Shown here: one piece after another, positions 45,856 through 53,804 of the stretch | Position numbering within the stretch: position 1 is the first letter of the stretch | Layout of the letters: the number at the start of each line of letters is the position of its first letter | Source: Tyzzerella sp. | GTDB taxonomy: Bacteria; Bacillota; Clostridia; Lachnospirales; Lachnospiraceae | DNA length: 64,000 nt | NCBI GenBank assembly: GCA_017465565.1 | Contig: JAFTWA010000016.1 | Coordinates: 27,853 to 91,852 of the forward strand | Direction of reading: 5' to 3' | Made by a program: the position numbers and the translations under genes | The notes under the pieces: model-generated | Told to the model about the DNA's origin: nothing | Seen by the model: only the letters and a program-made list of their open reading frames with translations | Database searches by the model: none

Positions 45856-46146
45856 ATGAGCGACTTAAGTGCAACAAACTGCGGATGCGGTTACAACAAC
45901 GAAAGATCAAATAACTGTGGATGTGGATGTGGATCTGGATTTGGATTTGGCAACAACAATTCTTGTATCTGGATCATCTTAATCCTTTTATTCTGCTGCA
46001 ATAACGGTTGCGGTTCTTCACGTAGTGGCTGTGGCTGTGGTGATGACAGCTGTGTATGGATTATCATCATCTTATTATTCTTCTGCAACGGCTTTGGCAA
46101 CAACAGATCTGGCTGCGGATGCGGATGCGATGACAACTGCTACTAA
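45856..46146 (+). CDS. Cys/Gly-rich small protein with two hydrophobic repeats
   Basis: 96 residues, 22 Cys. Two near-repeats each combine a hydrophobic run (SCIWIILILLFCC and SCVWIIIILLFFC) with Gly-Cys clusters (GCGCG). GGAGG is 6 nt before the ATG. Similar proteins in Clostridia are labelled chorion-class high-cysteine proteins without known function. Membrane insertion or a cross-linked spore or envelope layer would fit the composition. The 5' leader holds an inverted ATAAGCC/GGCTTAT that could partly cover the ribosome-binding site. Confidence 0.8.
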   Translation: MSDLSATNCGCGYNNERSNNCGCGCGSGFGFGNNNSCIWIILILLFCCNNGCGSSRSGCGCGDDSCVWIIIILLFFCNGFGNNRSGCGCGCDDNCY

Positions 46147-46154
46147 AATTTTTT

Positions 46155-46238
46155 AATTGGGGACGTAGCCAAATTGAATTTGGCTACGTCCCCAATTGCG
46201 TTTAGTGGTGTCCCCAAATTAAACTTTGGGGTGTCCCC
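46155..46238. repeat. REP/MITE-like double palindrome with GGGGAC motif
   Basis: A perfect 21-bp inverted repeat (46155-46175 and 46177-46197, one base between) contains GGGGACGTAGCC. It is followed by CCCCAAA (46212-46218) paired with TTTGGGG (46225-46231) and two direct copies of GGTGTCCCC (46207-46215, 46230-46238). It follows the Cys-rich gene by 8 nt and could end its transcript. Size and GGGGAC core resemble elements mobilised by REP-associated Y1 transposases. Confidence 0.65.
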
Positions 46239-46310
46239 TTTGTAAGATTGGCACATATTTTTCAATTTATTTTCATATATATTTCTCGATATTAGAAATT
46301 TGGAGGTAGT

Positions 46311-46766
46311 ATGAAGGACGATTTCTCCCATATGATGACCCCCTTCGACCAATCTGTATCTACCTGGTCTTTGCAAATGACAAAACTTTTAATCCCTTTT
46401 CTGCCTCCGCAAAGTCAACGCATGATGGCAATTTATGTGAAATTTATAGAATTCCAGAATACACTTTCCTTTTTTCGCTCTGTACGGCAAAAAAAGAACT
46501 CACCAGAAGATATATTTAATGAATTAAAATCCTATCTTCCTTCTTCTGCATTGGAATCCTATGAGAATATCATGAATATGATGAGTATGATAAATATGTT
46601 TCAAGAAATGCAAACTGCATCAGACGCGAGTTCTGGTTTTGATCCAATGTCCATGATGACGGACATGTTAAATCCAGAGCAGCAGGATATGTTCCAGATG
46701 TATCAGGGCATGTTTGCGCAGGAAAACAATACAGAACAATCGAAAGAAGGTGATTCACATGCTTGA
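46311..46766 (+). CDS. Hypothetical Met-rich protein
   Basis: 151 residues, not recognised. It is Met- and Gln-rich, especially in the C-terminal half (NIMNMMSMINMF, DPMSMMTDML, QDMFQMYQGMF), with predicted helices and no signal or membrane segment. GGAGG is 4 nt before the ATG. The 3' end overlaps the next gene by 8 bp, so the two are translationally coupled and probably work together. DNA composition matches the neighbours. Confidence 0.75.
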   Translation: MKDDFSHMMTPFDQSVSTWSLQMTKLLIPFLPPQSQRMMAIYVKFIEFQNTLSFFRSVRQKKNSPEDIFNELKSYLPSSALESYENIMNMMSMINMFQEMQTASDASSGFDPMSMMTDMLNPEQQDMFQMYQGMFAQENNTEQSKEGDSHA

Positions 46767-47043
46767 TTGGTTAAATGACCCGGCACTCCAGAATATGGAC
46801 CCTGTCAAAAAGGAATTGTTTATGACTGCGGCGGCGCAAGTCAGTGGCAAAAGCGGCAACTCCATGGCATCTACTTTGATGTCTATTATTACTTCTGCAA
46901 ACAGAAAAGGAGTCCGCTTCACATCAGAAGAGGTTGCCCTTATTTTAAAGATTATGAAACAAGGAAAATCTCCTGAGGAACAAAGGCAGATTGACAGCAC
47001 CGTACAAATGGTGACAGCGATGATGAATAAATACCAAAAATAG
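46759..47043 (+). CDS. Hypothetical protein, partner of 46311-46766
   Basis: 94 residues, not recognised: MLDWLNDPALQNMDPVKKEL, then a Ser-rich helix and KIMKQGKSPEEQRQID near 73. It is predicted all-helical. The ATG lies inside the end of the preceding gene with AAGGTG upstream. The stop lies within a perfect 15-bp palindromic terminator. Confidence 0.75.
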   Translation: MLDWLNDPALQNMDPVKKELFMTAAAQVSGKSGNSMASTLMSIITSANRKGVRFTSEEVALILKIMKQGKSPEEQRQIDSTVQMVTAMMNKYQK

Positions 47044-47065
47044 AGGGGAATTCCCCTCTATTTTT
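47036..47065. terminator. Bidirectional terminator
   Basis: A perfect 30-bp palindrome (AAAAATAGAGGGGAA and its complement) ends both the 46759 gene and, on the other strand, the GH25 gene. Confidence 0.9.
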
Positions 47066-48947
47066 AAAGTCCTTTATAACAAATACTTAGATCAACGTAT
47101 CCTTTTATTCCTGTAACATATCCTGTTTCTGTATATTGCCACATATCATATTTCCCTGCATATGTACATTCTGTGTTATACTGGGCCACCCAAATCGTAT
47201 ATGCACTTAGCTGGTCAGCGTACAAATTATCTCTGAACCAATATTTATTAGCGTATACTCCCGGCTTATACCCGGCATTTTTTATAGTCTCGCAAAATGC
47301 TTTTACAATTTTGGTTCTTGCACTTCGGCTCAGACTATCAGCCCGTCCACCCGACTTTTCTGTATCAATGAAAATCGGATAGTCCAAATGATACCCTTCT
47401 ACCAACTGTATTGCCATACTTGCTTCCTCTACCGCTTCAGCCTCGGTAATTGCCTGCGAATACACATATATACCAACTTTGATTCCAACCTTTGTTGCTC
47501 CGGCAATATTTTCCTTAAAACGCGGGTCCTCTACCAAAACACCTGATGCTGTCATACGATTTCCCACACGGATAATTGCAAAATCAATTCCCGCACTTGC
47601 AACAGCTTTCCAGTCAATATCCCCATTCCATTTTGAAACATCAATTCCTTTTTTCTCACCGGTATCAATTAATTCTCCATTTTCATCAAAAGAATAGTGA
47701 AAATTGCCGATAGTCTGTTCACCCTTTGCAGGCTGATTGTTTTCATCGAAATAATAGGTCTTTCCGTCAATCGTCTGCCATCCAGTGTATTTTGGCGCCT
47801 CATAGAAGACAGACGCTGCGCTATAATCCTTTAATGTAGCAATCTGCTTTGCCCCGCTGTCCAGATATAGCCCATTTCCATTCAAATCCAAAAGCTGTGT
47901 CTTATCATCTGTAAAATCTCCAACACTTACTGTAGACTTCAGCGTCTTCATCTGAGGTGCTCCGGCTTCATCCAAATATGTAATCACAACTGTGATAGCA
48001 GTAGTCCCTTTCTGCAATGCTGACACAGCAGCCTCTGTATCACCATTCATAGTCAAGCTGGTAATATCAGGGTTGTCCACACTCCATTTGATTTCCTGTA
48101 TCACTGTCTGCCGCATTTGACTGGCAGCTATTTGCATCTGCACTTTACAGCTTTTTGATGTTTCCGCACCTTGATGATACAAGGTAACAGATTCTGGAAG
48201 CCGAATGGTCGTTTGACCTATACTTTCCTCTTTAGCCGTCAGACTCACTGATGCAGCTGTGAAATTCGCAGTGGAGACATTCTCCTTTTCTACTTTCGTC
48301 ACAGTCACTGTACTTTCTAAAAATGGCAGCGTATTCACAATCGGCTTTTCCACAGGCGCTTTATTATTCGACGCATCTTCTTTTTCATCTACATCCTTAT
48401 CCTGCTTGATTTCTGCCTTCACATCTACTTTGACATATTCGATTTTCGCCTTGACATTGACGGAAATTGGATTTTGTAAGATTGCAAAGCCGTCGAGCTC
48501 GTACATCTTTACCACATAATTTCCTGCATCCATATCCTTGATATGAATCATGCCATCCATATCTTCATCTGTATAATCTTTTGCCTTGTCTTCTGCGCCT
48601 TCTGGATATACTGCAAACTTGAATGCGGTACCAGATACCAAAGCTTCGCTCTCATCCACAATTTTTATTTTTAAGTCTTTTTCAATAGATGTACCTGTAA
48701 AAGAAATATTTTTAATTTCTTGAACACCCTCCACTGCCTTCAGTTTTTCAAGTCCTGCCGCCTCTTCAACAACAGTTTCTACTTTAAATATTTCCTTGCT
48801 TTGTTTGGCTGCTCTCTTTGACTCCGTTTGATGATTGTAGTATATCATACCAACACCTGCACATATAACCACAGCTGTCAAAGCAAAAATCGAAATTATA
48901 ATCTGTTGCTTTGTTAACTTTTGTAAAAACCCCTTTATTTTCTCCAT
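47064..48947 (-). CDS. Membrane-anchored GH25 muramidase
   Basis: 627 residues. An N-terminal membrane segment (16-37) acts as anchor, followed by Lys-rich beta domains, a prealbumin-like segment (about 95-170), an Ig/Big-like domain (about 245-345), and one choline-binding-type repeat (GWQTIDGKTYYFDENNQ near 395). The catalytic GH25 domain (about 435-627) has KGIDVSKWNGDIDWKAV and the DxE motif PIFIDTEKSGG. It hydrolyses the MurNAc-GlcNAc bond of peptidoglycan outside the cell. It is convergent with the two unknown genes and shares their terminator. Confidence 0.92.
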   Translation of the reverse strand: MEKIKGFLQKLTKQQIIISIFALTAVVICAGVGMIYYNHQTESKRAAKQSKEIFKVETVVEEAAGLEKLKAVEGVQEIKNISFTGTSIEKDLKIKIVDESEALVSGTAFKFAVYPEGAEDKAKDYTDEDMDGMIHIKDMDAGNYVVKMYELDGFAILQNPISVNVKAKIEYVKVDVKAEIKQDKDVDEKEDASNNKAPVEKPIVNTLPFLESTVTVTKVEKENVSTANFTAASVSLTAKEESIGQTTIRLPESVTLYHQGAETSKSCKVQMQIAASQMRQTVIQEIKWSVDNPDITSLTMNGDTEAAVSALQKGTTAITVVITYLDEAGAPQMKTLKSTVSVGDFTDDKTQLLDLNGNGLYLDSGAKQIATLKDYSAASVFYEAPKYTGWQTIDGKTYYFDENNQPAKGEQTIGNFHYSFDENGELIDTGEKKGIDVSKWNGDIDWKAVASAGIDFAIIRVGNRMTASGVLVEDPRFKENIAGATKVGIKVGIYVYSQAITEAEAVEEASMAIQLVEGYHLDYPIFIDTEKSGGRADSLSRSARTKIVKAFCETIKNAGYKPGVYANKYWFRDNLYADQLSAYTIWVAQYNTECTYAGKYDMWQYTETGYVTGIKGYVDLSICYKGL

Positions 48948-48958
48948 AACTCTCTACT

Positions 48959-49435
48959 CTAATATCCCTCTGCCTTTCTCTGGTTACGTATCTTGCGGCG
49001 CATTTCCGCATTTTCCCATTCTGCCTTTTCTGCCTCTGTCTCCAAAACAAGTCTTGGAACTGGAACAGGCGTATCATTTTCATCCAAGGCTACCATTACA
49101 AAATAAGCCCTATTGATGGCTCTTCGGACACCTTCCATATTTTCAACATAAGTATCCACGCGTACTTCCATAGAAGTTCTTCCCACATGTGTCATTCTCC
49201 CGATAATCACAACCATCTCATTCTGATATGCGCCTTTCAAAAATCTGAGGTTATCAACAGACGCTGTGATTACATTGGTCATGGCATGACGTTTTGCTAC
49301 AATCCCTGCAACCTCATCAATCCACTGCATTAAGATGCCTCCAAATAATCGATTCGCACCATTTAGATGATTTGGACGAACGATGTGAACCGTCTCCACT
49401 ATAGAATCTTGTACTCTTTTTGTTTCTACATTCAT
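48959..49435 (-). CDS. Acyl-CoA thioesterase (hotdog fold)
   Basis: 158 residues. Motif VRPNHLNGANRLFGGILMQWIDEVAG (in two parts, 18-43) has the catalytic Asp of the YciA/BACH type, followed by beta-strands with VGRTSMEVRVDTYVEN. It hydrolyses acyl-CoA in the cytosol; chain preference unknown. Three starts are possible. The ATG at 49474 overlaps the upstream stop as TAATG and would add 13 residues. The ATG at 49435, with GGAAGG, fits the family length best. Confidence 0.85.
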   Translation of the reverse strand: MNVETKRVQDSIVETVHIVRPNHLNGANRLFGGILMQWIDEVAGIVAKRHAMTNVITASVDNLRFLKGAYQNEMVVIIGRMTHVGRTSMEVRVDTYVENMEGVRRAINRAYFVMVALDENDTPVPVPRLVLETEAEKAEWENAEMRRKIRNQRKAEGY

Positions 49436-49473
49436 ACTGCCTTCCCGCTTTTCTTTTATTTGATGCCCACACA

Positions 49474-50154
49474 TTATTTTATCTTCCATGTGCGGAGATA
49501 TGCTTTCTGTTCGTCAGTTACACGATAACTCTCAATAGCCTTCTGAATCGCTTTGTTATGGGCCCACGTATCCAGGCGCTTCTCTTCTATATACGGCAGC
49601 GTCGCCTCATACTGCTTTGCAAGCGCTGTTGCAAAATACCATGCAATCATCATATTGACATAATACTCTTCTGAGCGAATATTCGCCACCATTTCCAGAT
49701 GTTCCCTCTCAAAAGCATCATCTAAATAAAAACTAAGGAGCATTCCAATACCATATCTTACCGTATACACATGGTCTGATGCAATCCATTTTTGTATTTT
49801 CTGAAATAATTCTGGCAAATGCTTCTTGAAAACTTTTGGACGCATCATGTCGCAGGTCGCCCAGTTATCCACATATGGCAGGAATTTTTCAATTCTTTCC
49901 ACCACCACATCATAATCTTTCCCCATTTCAATTAAAAATCCATGGAGATTATTCTCTTCATAGTACTGATGAGGCAGGGCATTCAAAAAAGCTTCGCATT
50001 TATCTGATTTCGCAAATTCCTTTGCGAATTTACGAAGCTGCGGCGTGCGGATGCCAATAATCGTTTCTTTGTCAATTGTCGGCATTAATTTACTGTGAAA
50101 ATCGCGATAAGATACATCTTGCATGGAAAATAAGGTTTGCTGTAATTCTTTCAT
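49474..50154 (-). CDS. DNA alkylation repair protein, AlkD-like
   Basis: 226 residues, predicted HEAT-like helical repeats. Landmarks are IGIRTPQLRKFAKEFAK near 34-50, DNWATCDMMRPKVFK near 96-110 and VRYGIGMLLSFYLDD near 131. AlkD-type glycosylases remove N3/N7-alkylated purines without base flipping. It starts 1 nt before the VOC gene end, in a three-gene string with the VOC protein and thioesterase. Confidence 0.9.
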   Translation of the reverse strand: MKELQQTLFSMQDVSYRDFHSKLMPTIDKETIIGIRTPQLRKFAKEFAKSDKCEAFLNALPHQYYEENNLHGFLIEMGKDYDVVVERIEKFLPYVDNWATCDMMRPKVFKKHLPELFQKIQKWIASDHVYTVRYGIGMLLSFYLDDAFEREHLEMVANIRSEEYYVNMMIAWYFATALAKQYEATLPYIEEKRLDTWAHNKAIQKAIESYRVTDEQKAYLRTWKIK

Positions 50155-50155
50155 T

Positions 50156-50512
50156 TTATACCTCTTTCACTTCAATCACATGCATGTCCGGGTCGTAAAG
50201 GCGCACTACACGCTGTCCATGCACATCTTCCACTGGATTCACATAACTAATCTTAAAATCACTACTCTGAAGTTTTTCCAAGAATATATTCATATTATTT
50301 TCTTCAAAATAAAGTTCTGCATCATGTCCGCCTGGTGTTACAGATTTTCCTGTGAATGATTCCCATAATTTTCTTTCTTGAAGAACCAAACCTTCTGTCA
50401 AAATCACATTCTCTCCCATATCCATTACAACATGTAATCCAAATAAATTTTTATAAAATTTTTTTGATAATTCAATATCATTTACTACAATAAGAATATT
50501 TTTTAATTTCAT
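50156..50512 (-). CDS. VOC-family (glyoxalase-like) protein
   Basis: 118 residues with the beta-alpha-beta-beta-beta pattern of vicinal oxygen chelate proteins: MKLKNILIVVNDIELSKKFY, NLFGLHVVMDMG and the closing strand RVVRLYDPDMHVIEVKE with a metal-type Glu. Substrate unknown. First gene of the VOC-AlkD-thioesterase string. Reading leftwards it is divergent from the toxin-antitoxin-like locus. Confidence 0.85.
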   Translation of the reverse strand: MKLKNILIVVNDIELSKKFYKNLFGLHVVMDMGENVILTEGLVLQERKLWESFTGKSVTPGGHDAELYFEENNMNIFLEKLQSSDFKISYVNPVEDVHGQRVVRLYDPDMHVIEVKEV

Positions 50513-50658
50513 CTAATCTCACCCCATCCTTAGTACTAAAAATTATATTCTATTTCAATCAAATGTACAACGGATGTTTTCTCAAATTATAGAACTTCGC
50601 TAATCCTTTTTTGATATTTTTGTAAAGTTTGCCAGTGTACTTTTTTTGATACTATGTG

Positions 50659-50664
50659 TATAAT
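50659..50664 (+). promoter_or_regulatory. -10 element of the repeat-RNA promoter
   Basis: TATAAT at 50659-50664, with only a weak -35 (TGTACT, 50636-50641) at 17 bp. Transcription would start near 50671, just before the tandem repeats. Confidence 0.55.
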
Positions 50665-50670
50665 ACAAAT

Positions 50671-50840
50671 AAGAAACTGATTTGGTTTCATACCTTTCAC
50701 AATGTAGGACAAAAAACATTGTCGGATACAAATATGCTTCGCAATGTGCAACAAAGAAACATTGCCCGATACAAAAACCTTTCACAATGTAGGACAGAAA
50801 ACATTGTCAAGCCCTATTGCCAGCAATAGGGCTTATTATT
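50671..50840 (+). ncRNA. Type III antitoxin-like repeat RNA
   Basis: Three tandem repeats: 50694-50736 (43 nt), 50737-50778 (42 nt) and a partial 50779-50808 (30 nt, 29 of 30 identical to the first). Each has arms ACAATGT and ACATTGT. In repeat 2 the outer A-U pair becomes G-C on both sides, a covariation that supports a folded RNA. A 12-bp terminator hairpin (50809-50834) with a weak U-tract follows, and then the toxin-like gene. This is the layout of ToxI/CptI-type antitoxins, whose repeats are cut by the toxin. Confidence 0.75.
50809..50840 (+). terminator. Leaky terminator between repeat RNA and toxin gene
   Basis: AAGCCCTATTGC (50809-50820) pairs with GCAATAGGGCTT (50823-50834), followed by ATTATTTC. 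In type III systems such a terminator sets the ratio of antitoxin RNA to toxin mRNA. Confidence 0.8.
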
Positions 50841-50856
50841 TCAAAAAAGGAGGACT

Positions 50857-51216
50857 ATGAAAGAACACGGTATTTATTTCGGAACAAATGACTTTTACCA
50901 ACTTATACGGAAACTAGGTGGTCAATGGACAGACTCAAAAGAACGCCCTCTTTATCATGTAGGTAAAACTGATACTCAATCTATATTTTTCCTAAGTGAT
51001 GTAATCCCCATTTCAAGCAAATATATTGAACGTGAATATAAAAGCAGACATACTAATAAGCTTTATATCATTAAAAACAAACAACTTTTATCAGATTTAG
51101 AAATCAAATTAAAACGTATCTTATCTTGGGAGATCAAACACCCAAACCATTTCAGACAACATATCACAGATATAAAGAAACATCTCCTCAACGAATTGCA
51201 ACAAACTAATTTTTAA
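50857..51216 (+). CDS. Type III toxin-like protein (ToxN/CptN/TenpN-like endoribonuclease, possibly shortened)
   Basis: 119 residues: GTNDFYQLIRKLGG near 9-22, SKERPLYHVGKT near 27, FFLSDVIPISSKYIEREY near 45 and a C-terminal helix with PNHFRQHITDIKKHLL. GGAGG lies 3 nt before the ATG. It directly follows tandem structured repeats and a terminator, which is the main evidence for a type III toxin. Known toxins are about 150-170 residues. This one is shorter, and the join ERPLY-HVGKT may mark an internal deletion, so it could be inactive. I do not see the family's basic active site with certainty. Confidence 0.6.
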   Translation: MKEHGIYFGTNDFYQLIRKLGGQWTDSKERPLYHVGKTDTQSIFFLSDVIPISSKYIEREYKSRHTNKLYIIKNKQLLSDLEIKLKRILSWEIKHPNHFRQHITDIKKHLLNELQQTNF

Positions 51217-51276
51217 TTTTTCCATTTTCTGTTATACTATGATTGTTAAATTAGAATATCAACCAAGGAGACAACC

Positions 51277-52017
51277 ATGCGAAATATTAAATTAGTTTTA
51301 GAATATGACGGCAGCCGTTATCAAGGCTGGCAAAGACTTGGAAAAGATGAATCAACAAACACCATTTCCAACAAAATTATTGAAGTAATTAACAAAATGA
51401 CCAACGAAGATGTAGAACTCAACTGCGGAGCCCGTACCGAAGTCGGCGTTCACGCCTACGGACAAGTTGTGAACTTCAAGACGACAACTGACATGACCTT
51501 AATTGAAATCAAGCGCTATCTGAACCGCTACCTTCCAATGGACATCGCGGTCATTGAGATTGAAGAAATGCCAGAACGCTTCCACGCAAGTTTAAATGCC
51601 AAATCAAAAATTTATTTATATAGATTAGCAGTGAATGATGTTCCAAGCGTATTTGAGCGCAAATATGTCTACCATTCTTTCAAGAAGCCAGATGTAGATG
51701 CCATGAAGCAAGCCGCCCTCTTACTTGCGGGCAAACATGATTTCAAAAAATTCTCTACTGTAAAGAAAAGTAAGTCAACAGAAAAAGAAATCTATGAGAT
51801 TGATATCTATGACGACGGAAATGAAATTCAGTTTACCATCCATGCAAATGATTTCCTTCACAACATGGCACGCATGATTATCGGAACACTTCTGGATATT
51901 GGTGTTGGAAATCGCAAGAAAGAGGACATCGATGATATTCTAAATTCCAACGGACAGGCAAGTGCGCCAATCGACCCAAAAGGATTATATCTTCAAGATG
52001 TGATTTACAATCAATAG
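51277..52017 (+). CDS. truA: tRNA pseudouridine synthase A family, catalytic Asp replaced by Glu
   Basis: 246 residues, TruA fold throughout: VLEYDGSRYQGWQR (7-20), the active-site loop CGARTEVGVHAYGQV (50-64), RFHASLNAKSKIYLYR and HDFKKFSTVKKS. In TruA the loop reads GRTDxGVHA and its Asp is the nucleophile; here that position is Glu55 (codon GAA). Known pseudouridine synthases need Asp, so activity on tRNA positions 38-40 is doubtful or altered. A second, standard TruA elsewhere in the genome is expected. GGAGA precedes the ATG. Confidence 0.88.
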   Translation: MRNIKLVLEYDGSRYQGWQRLGKDESTNTISNKIIEVINKMTNEDVELNCGARTEVGVHAYGQVVNFKTTTDMTLIEIKRYLNRYLPMDIAVIEIEEMPERFHASLNAKSKIYLYRLAVNDVPSVFERKYVYHSFKKPDVDAMKQAALLLAGKHDFKKFSTVKKSKSTEKEIYEIDIYDDGNEIQFTIHANDFLHNMARMIIGTLLDIGVGNRKKEDIDDILNSNGQASAPIDPKGLYLQDVIYNQ

Positions 52018-52091
52018 TTTTCGTGTTAAGATATGCGTTGGTATACTTATAAATCTTATAAATAGGAAACAATCCATGGAGGAAAATATAC

Positions 52092-53747
52092 ATGATTAGC
52101 ACAAGTAATGTTACATTGCGCGTTGGTAAAAAAGCATTATTCGAAGATGTAAATGTGAAGTTTACAGAGGGTAACTGCTACGGACTCATCGGTGCAAACG
52201 GTGCCGGTAAGTCTACATTTTTAAAAATCTTATCTGGAAAGCTAGAGCCTACAAAGGGTGAAGTGATTATCACACCAGGCCAGAGACTTTCTTTCTTACA
52301 ACAGGACCACTTCAAATACGATGAATTCATGGTTCTTGATACCGTTATCATGGGAAACAAAAGACTCTATGATATCATGAAAGAAAAAGATGCATTGTAT
52401 GCGAAAGAAGATTTCACAGAGGAAGATGGAATCAAGGCTAGTGAATTGGAAGGCGAATTTGCTACAATGGATGGTTGGAATGCGGAGTCTGATGCTGCTA
52501 CTCTTTTAAATGGTCTTGGAATCGAAACAGATTTACATTATATGTACGTAAAGGACTTAACTGGCCCACAAAAGGTCAAAGTTTTACTTGCACAGGCTTT
52601 ATTCGGTAACCCAGACATTCTTCTCCTCGACGAGCCTACCAACCACTTGGACCTGGATGCGATTGCCTGGTTAGAAGAATTCTTAATCAACTTTGAAAAC
52701 ACAGTTATCGTGGTATCCCATGACCGTTACTTCTTAAATAAAGTATGTACACAGATTGCTGATATCGATTATGGTAAAATCCAGTTATACGCTGGTAACT
52801 ATGATTTCTGGTATGAATCAAGCCAGTTAATCATCCGCCAAATGAAAGAAGCAAACCGCAAGAAGGAAGAAAAAATCAAAGAATTACAGGAATTTATTTC
52901 TCGTTTCAGTGCCAACGCTTCCAAATCAAAACAGGCTACCTCTCGTAAGCGTGCACTGGAGAAAATTCAGTTAGACGAAATGCGTCCATCAAGCAGAAAA
53001 TATCCTTACATCGACTTCCGTCCAAACCGCTCTATCGGTAACGAAGTGCTGACTGTAGAAGGTCTTTCTAAGACAATCGATGGCGTGAAAATTTTAGATG
53101 ATTTATCATTCACAATCGGTCGTGAAGACAAGGTTGCTTTCGTTGGTGGAAATGAATTAGCAAAGACAACACTCTTTAAGATTTTAATGGGTGAAATGGA
53201 ACCAGACGAAGGAACCTACAAATGGGGAGTTACAACTACTCAGGCTTATTTCCCAAAAGACAGCTCTCATGAATTTGACAATGAAGACAACATCGTAGAA
53301 TGGCTGACACAATATTCCGAAGAAAAAGACGTTACTTATGTTCGCGGTTTCTTGGGAAGAATGCTCTTCTCTGGAGAAGACGGCGTGAAGAAAGTAAAGG
53401 TACTTTCTGGTGGTGAAAAGGTACGCTGTCTCTTATCTAAGATGATGATTTCAGGAGCAAACGTGTTGATTCTCGACGAACCTACCGACCACCTTGACAT
53501 GGAAGCAATCACAGCCCTCAATAACGGTATGATTAAATTTCCTGGTGTTATGCTCTTCGCTTCCCGTGACCATCAGGTTGTTCAGACAACTGCGAACCGT
53601 ATTATGGAAATCGTTCCAGGCGGTAAATTAATCGACAAGATTACAACTTATGACGAATATCTCGAAAGTGATGAAATGGCTAGAAAACGTCAGACATACA
53701 CAGTAACTGCTCTTGAAGAAGACGAATTAGCTGAAGACGAAGAATAA
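52092..53747 (+). CDS. ABC-F family ATPase, YbiT-like
   Basis: 551 residues with two nucleotide-binding domains and no membrane part. Domain 1 has GANGAGKSTFLKIL (33-46), LTGPQKVKVLLAQAL (signature) and LLLDEPTNHLDLDA. The linker is near 245-300. Domain 2 has GGNELAKTTLFKIL, LSGGEKVRCLLSKMM and LILDEPTDHLDMEA, and the switch His region reads ASRDHQ. The unusual Walker A of domain 2 (NELAKTT) recurs in YbiT-type ABC-F proteins, so it is a family feature. ABC-F proteins act on the ribosomal E site. Acidic C-terminal tail. Confidence 0.93.
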   Translation: MISTSNVTLRVGKKALFEDVNVKFTEGNCYGLIGANGAGKSTFLKILSGKLEPTKGEVIITPGQRLSFLQQDHFKYDEFMVLDTVIMGNKRLYDIMKEKDALYAKEDFTEEDGIKASELEGEFATMDGWNAESDAATLLNGLGIETDLHYMYVKDLTGPQKVKVLLAQALFGNPDILLLDEPTNHLDLDAIAWLEEFLINFENTVIVVSHDRYFLNKVCTQIADIDYGKIQLYAGNYDFWYESSQLIIRQMKEANRKKEEKIKELQEFISRFSANASKSKQATSRKRALEKIQLDEMRPSSRKYPYIDFRPNRSIGNEVLTVEGLSKTIDGVKILDDLSFTIGREDKVAFVGGNELAKTTLFKILMGEMEPDEGTYKWGVTTTQAYFPKDSSHEFDNEDNIVEWLTQYSEEKDVTYVRGFLGRMLFSGEDGVKKVKVLSGGEKVRCLLSKMMISGANVLILDEPTDHLDMEAITALNNGMIKFPGVMLFASRDHQVVQTTANRIMEIVPGGKLIDKITTYDEYLESDEMARKRQTYTVTALEEDELAEDEE

Positions 53748-53761
53748 AAATCTTAGAATAC

Positions 53762-53795
53762 AAAAGAACTGGCTCAATATGAACCAGTTCTTTTT
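53762..53795. terminator. Bidirectional terminator after the ABC-F gene
   Basis: AAAGAACTGG (53763-53772) and CCAGTTCTTT (53784-53793) form a 10-bp stem with a T-run on the plus strand and A-rich flank on the other. It serves the converging ABC-F and phosphatase genes. Confidence 0.88.
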
Positions 53796-53804
53796 ATTTA
53801 CTCG

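Noticed and set aside
46143-46376. 77-codon minus-strand frame after the Cys-rich gene
   Set aside because: It consists of the palindromic element and the start of the next gene read backwards; no ribosome-binding site.
50694-50808. CRISPR array
   Set aside because: Repeats are contiguous without unique spacers, only 2.7 units, and no cas genes are nearby; the toxin-antitoxin layout fits better.
52092-53747. Degenerate second Walker A (NELAKTT) of the ABC-F protein as evidence of decay
   Set aside because: The same deviation is a recurring feature of YbiT-type ABC-F proteins, so it is not a defect of this copy.
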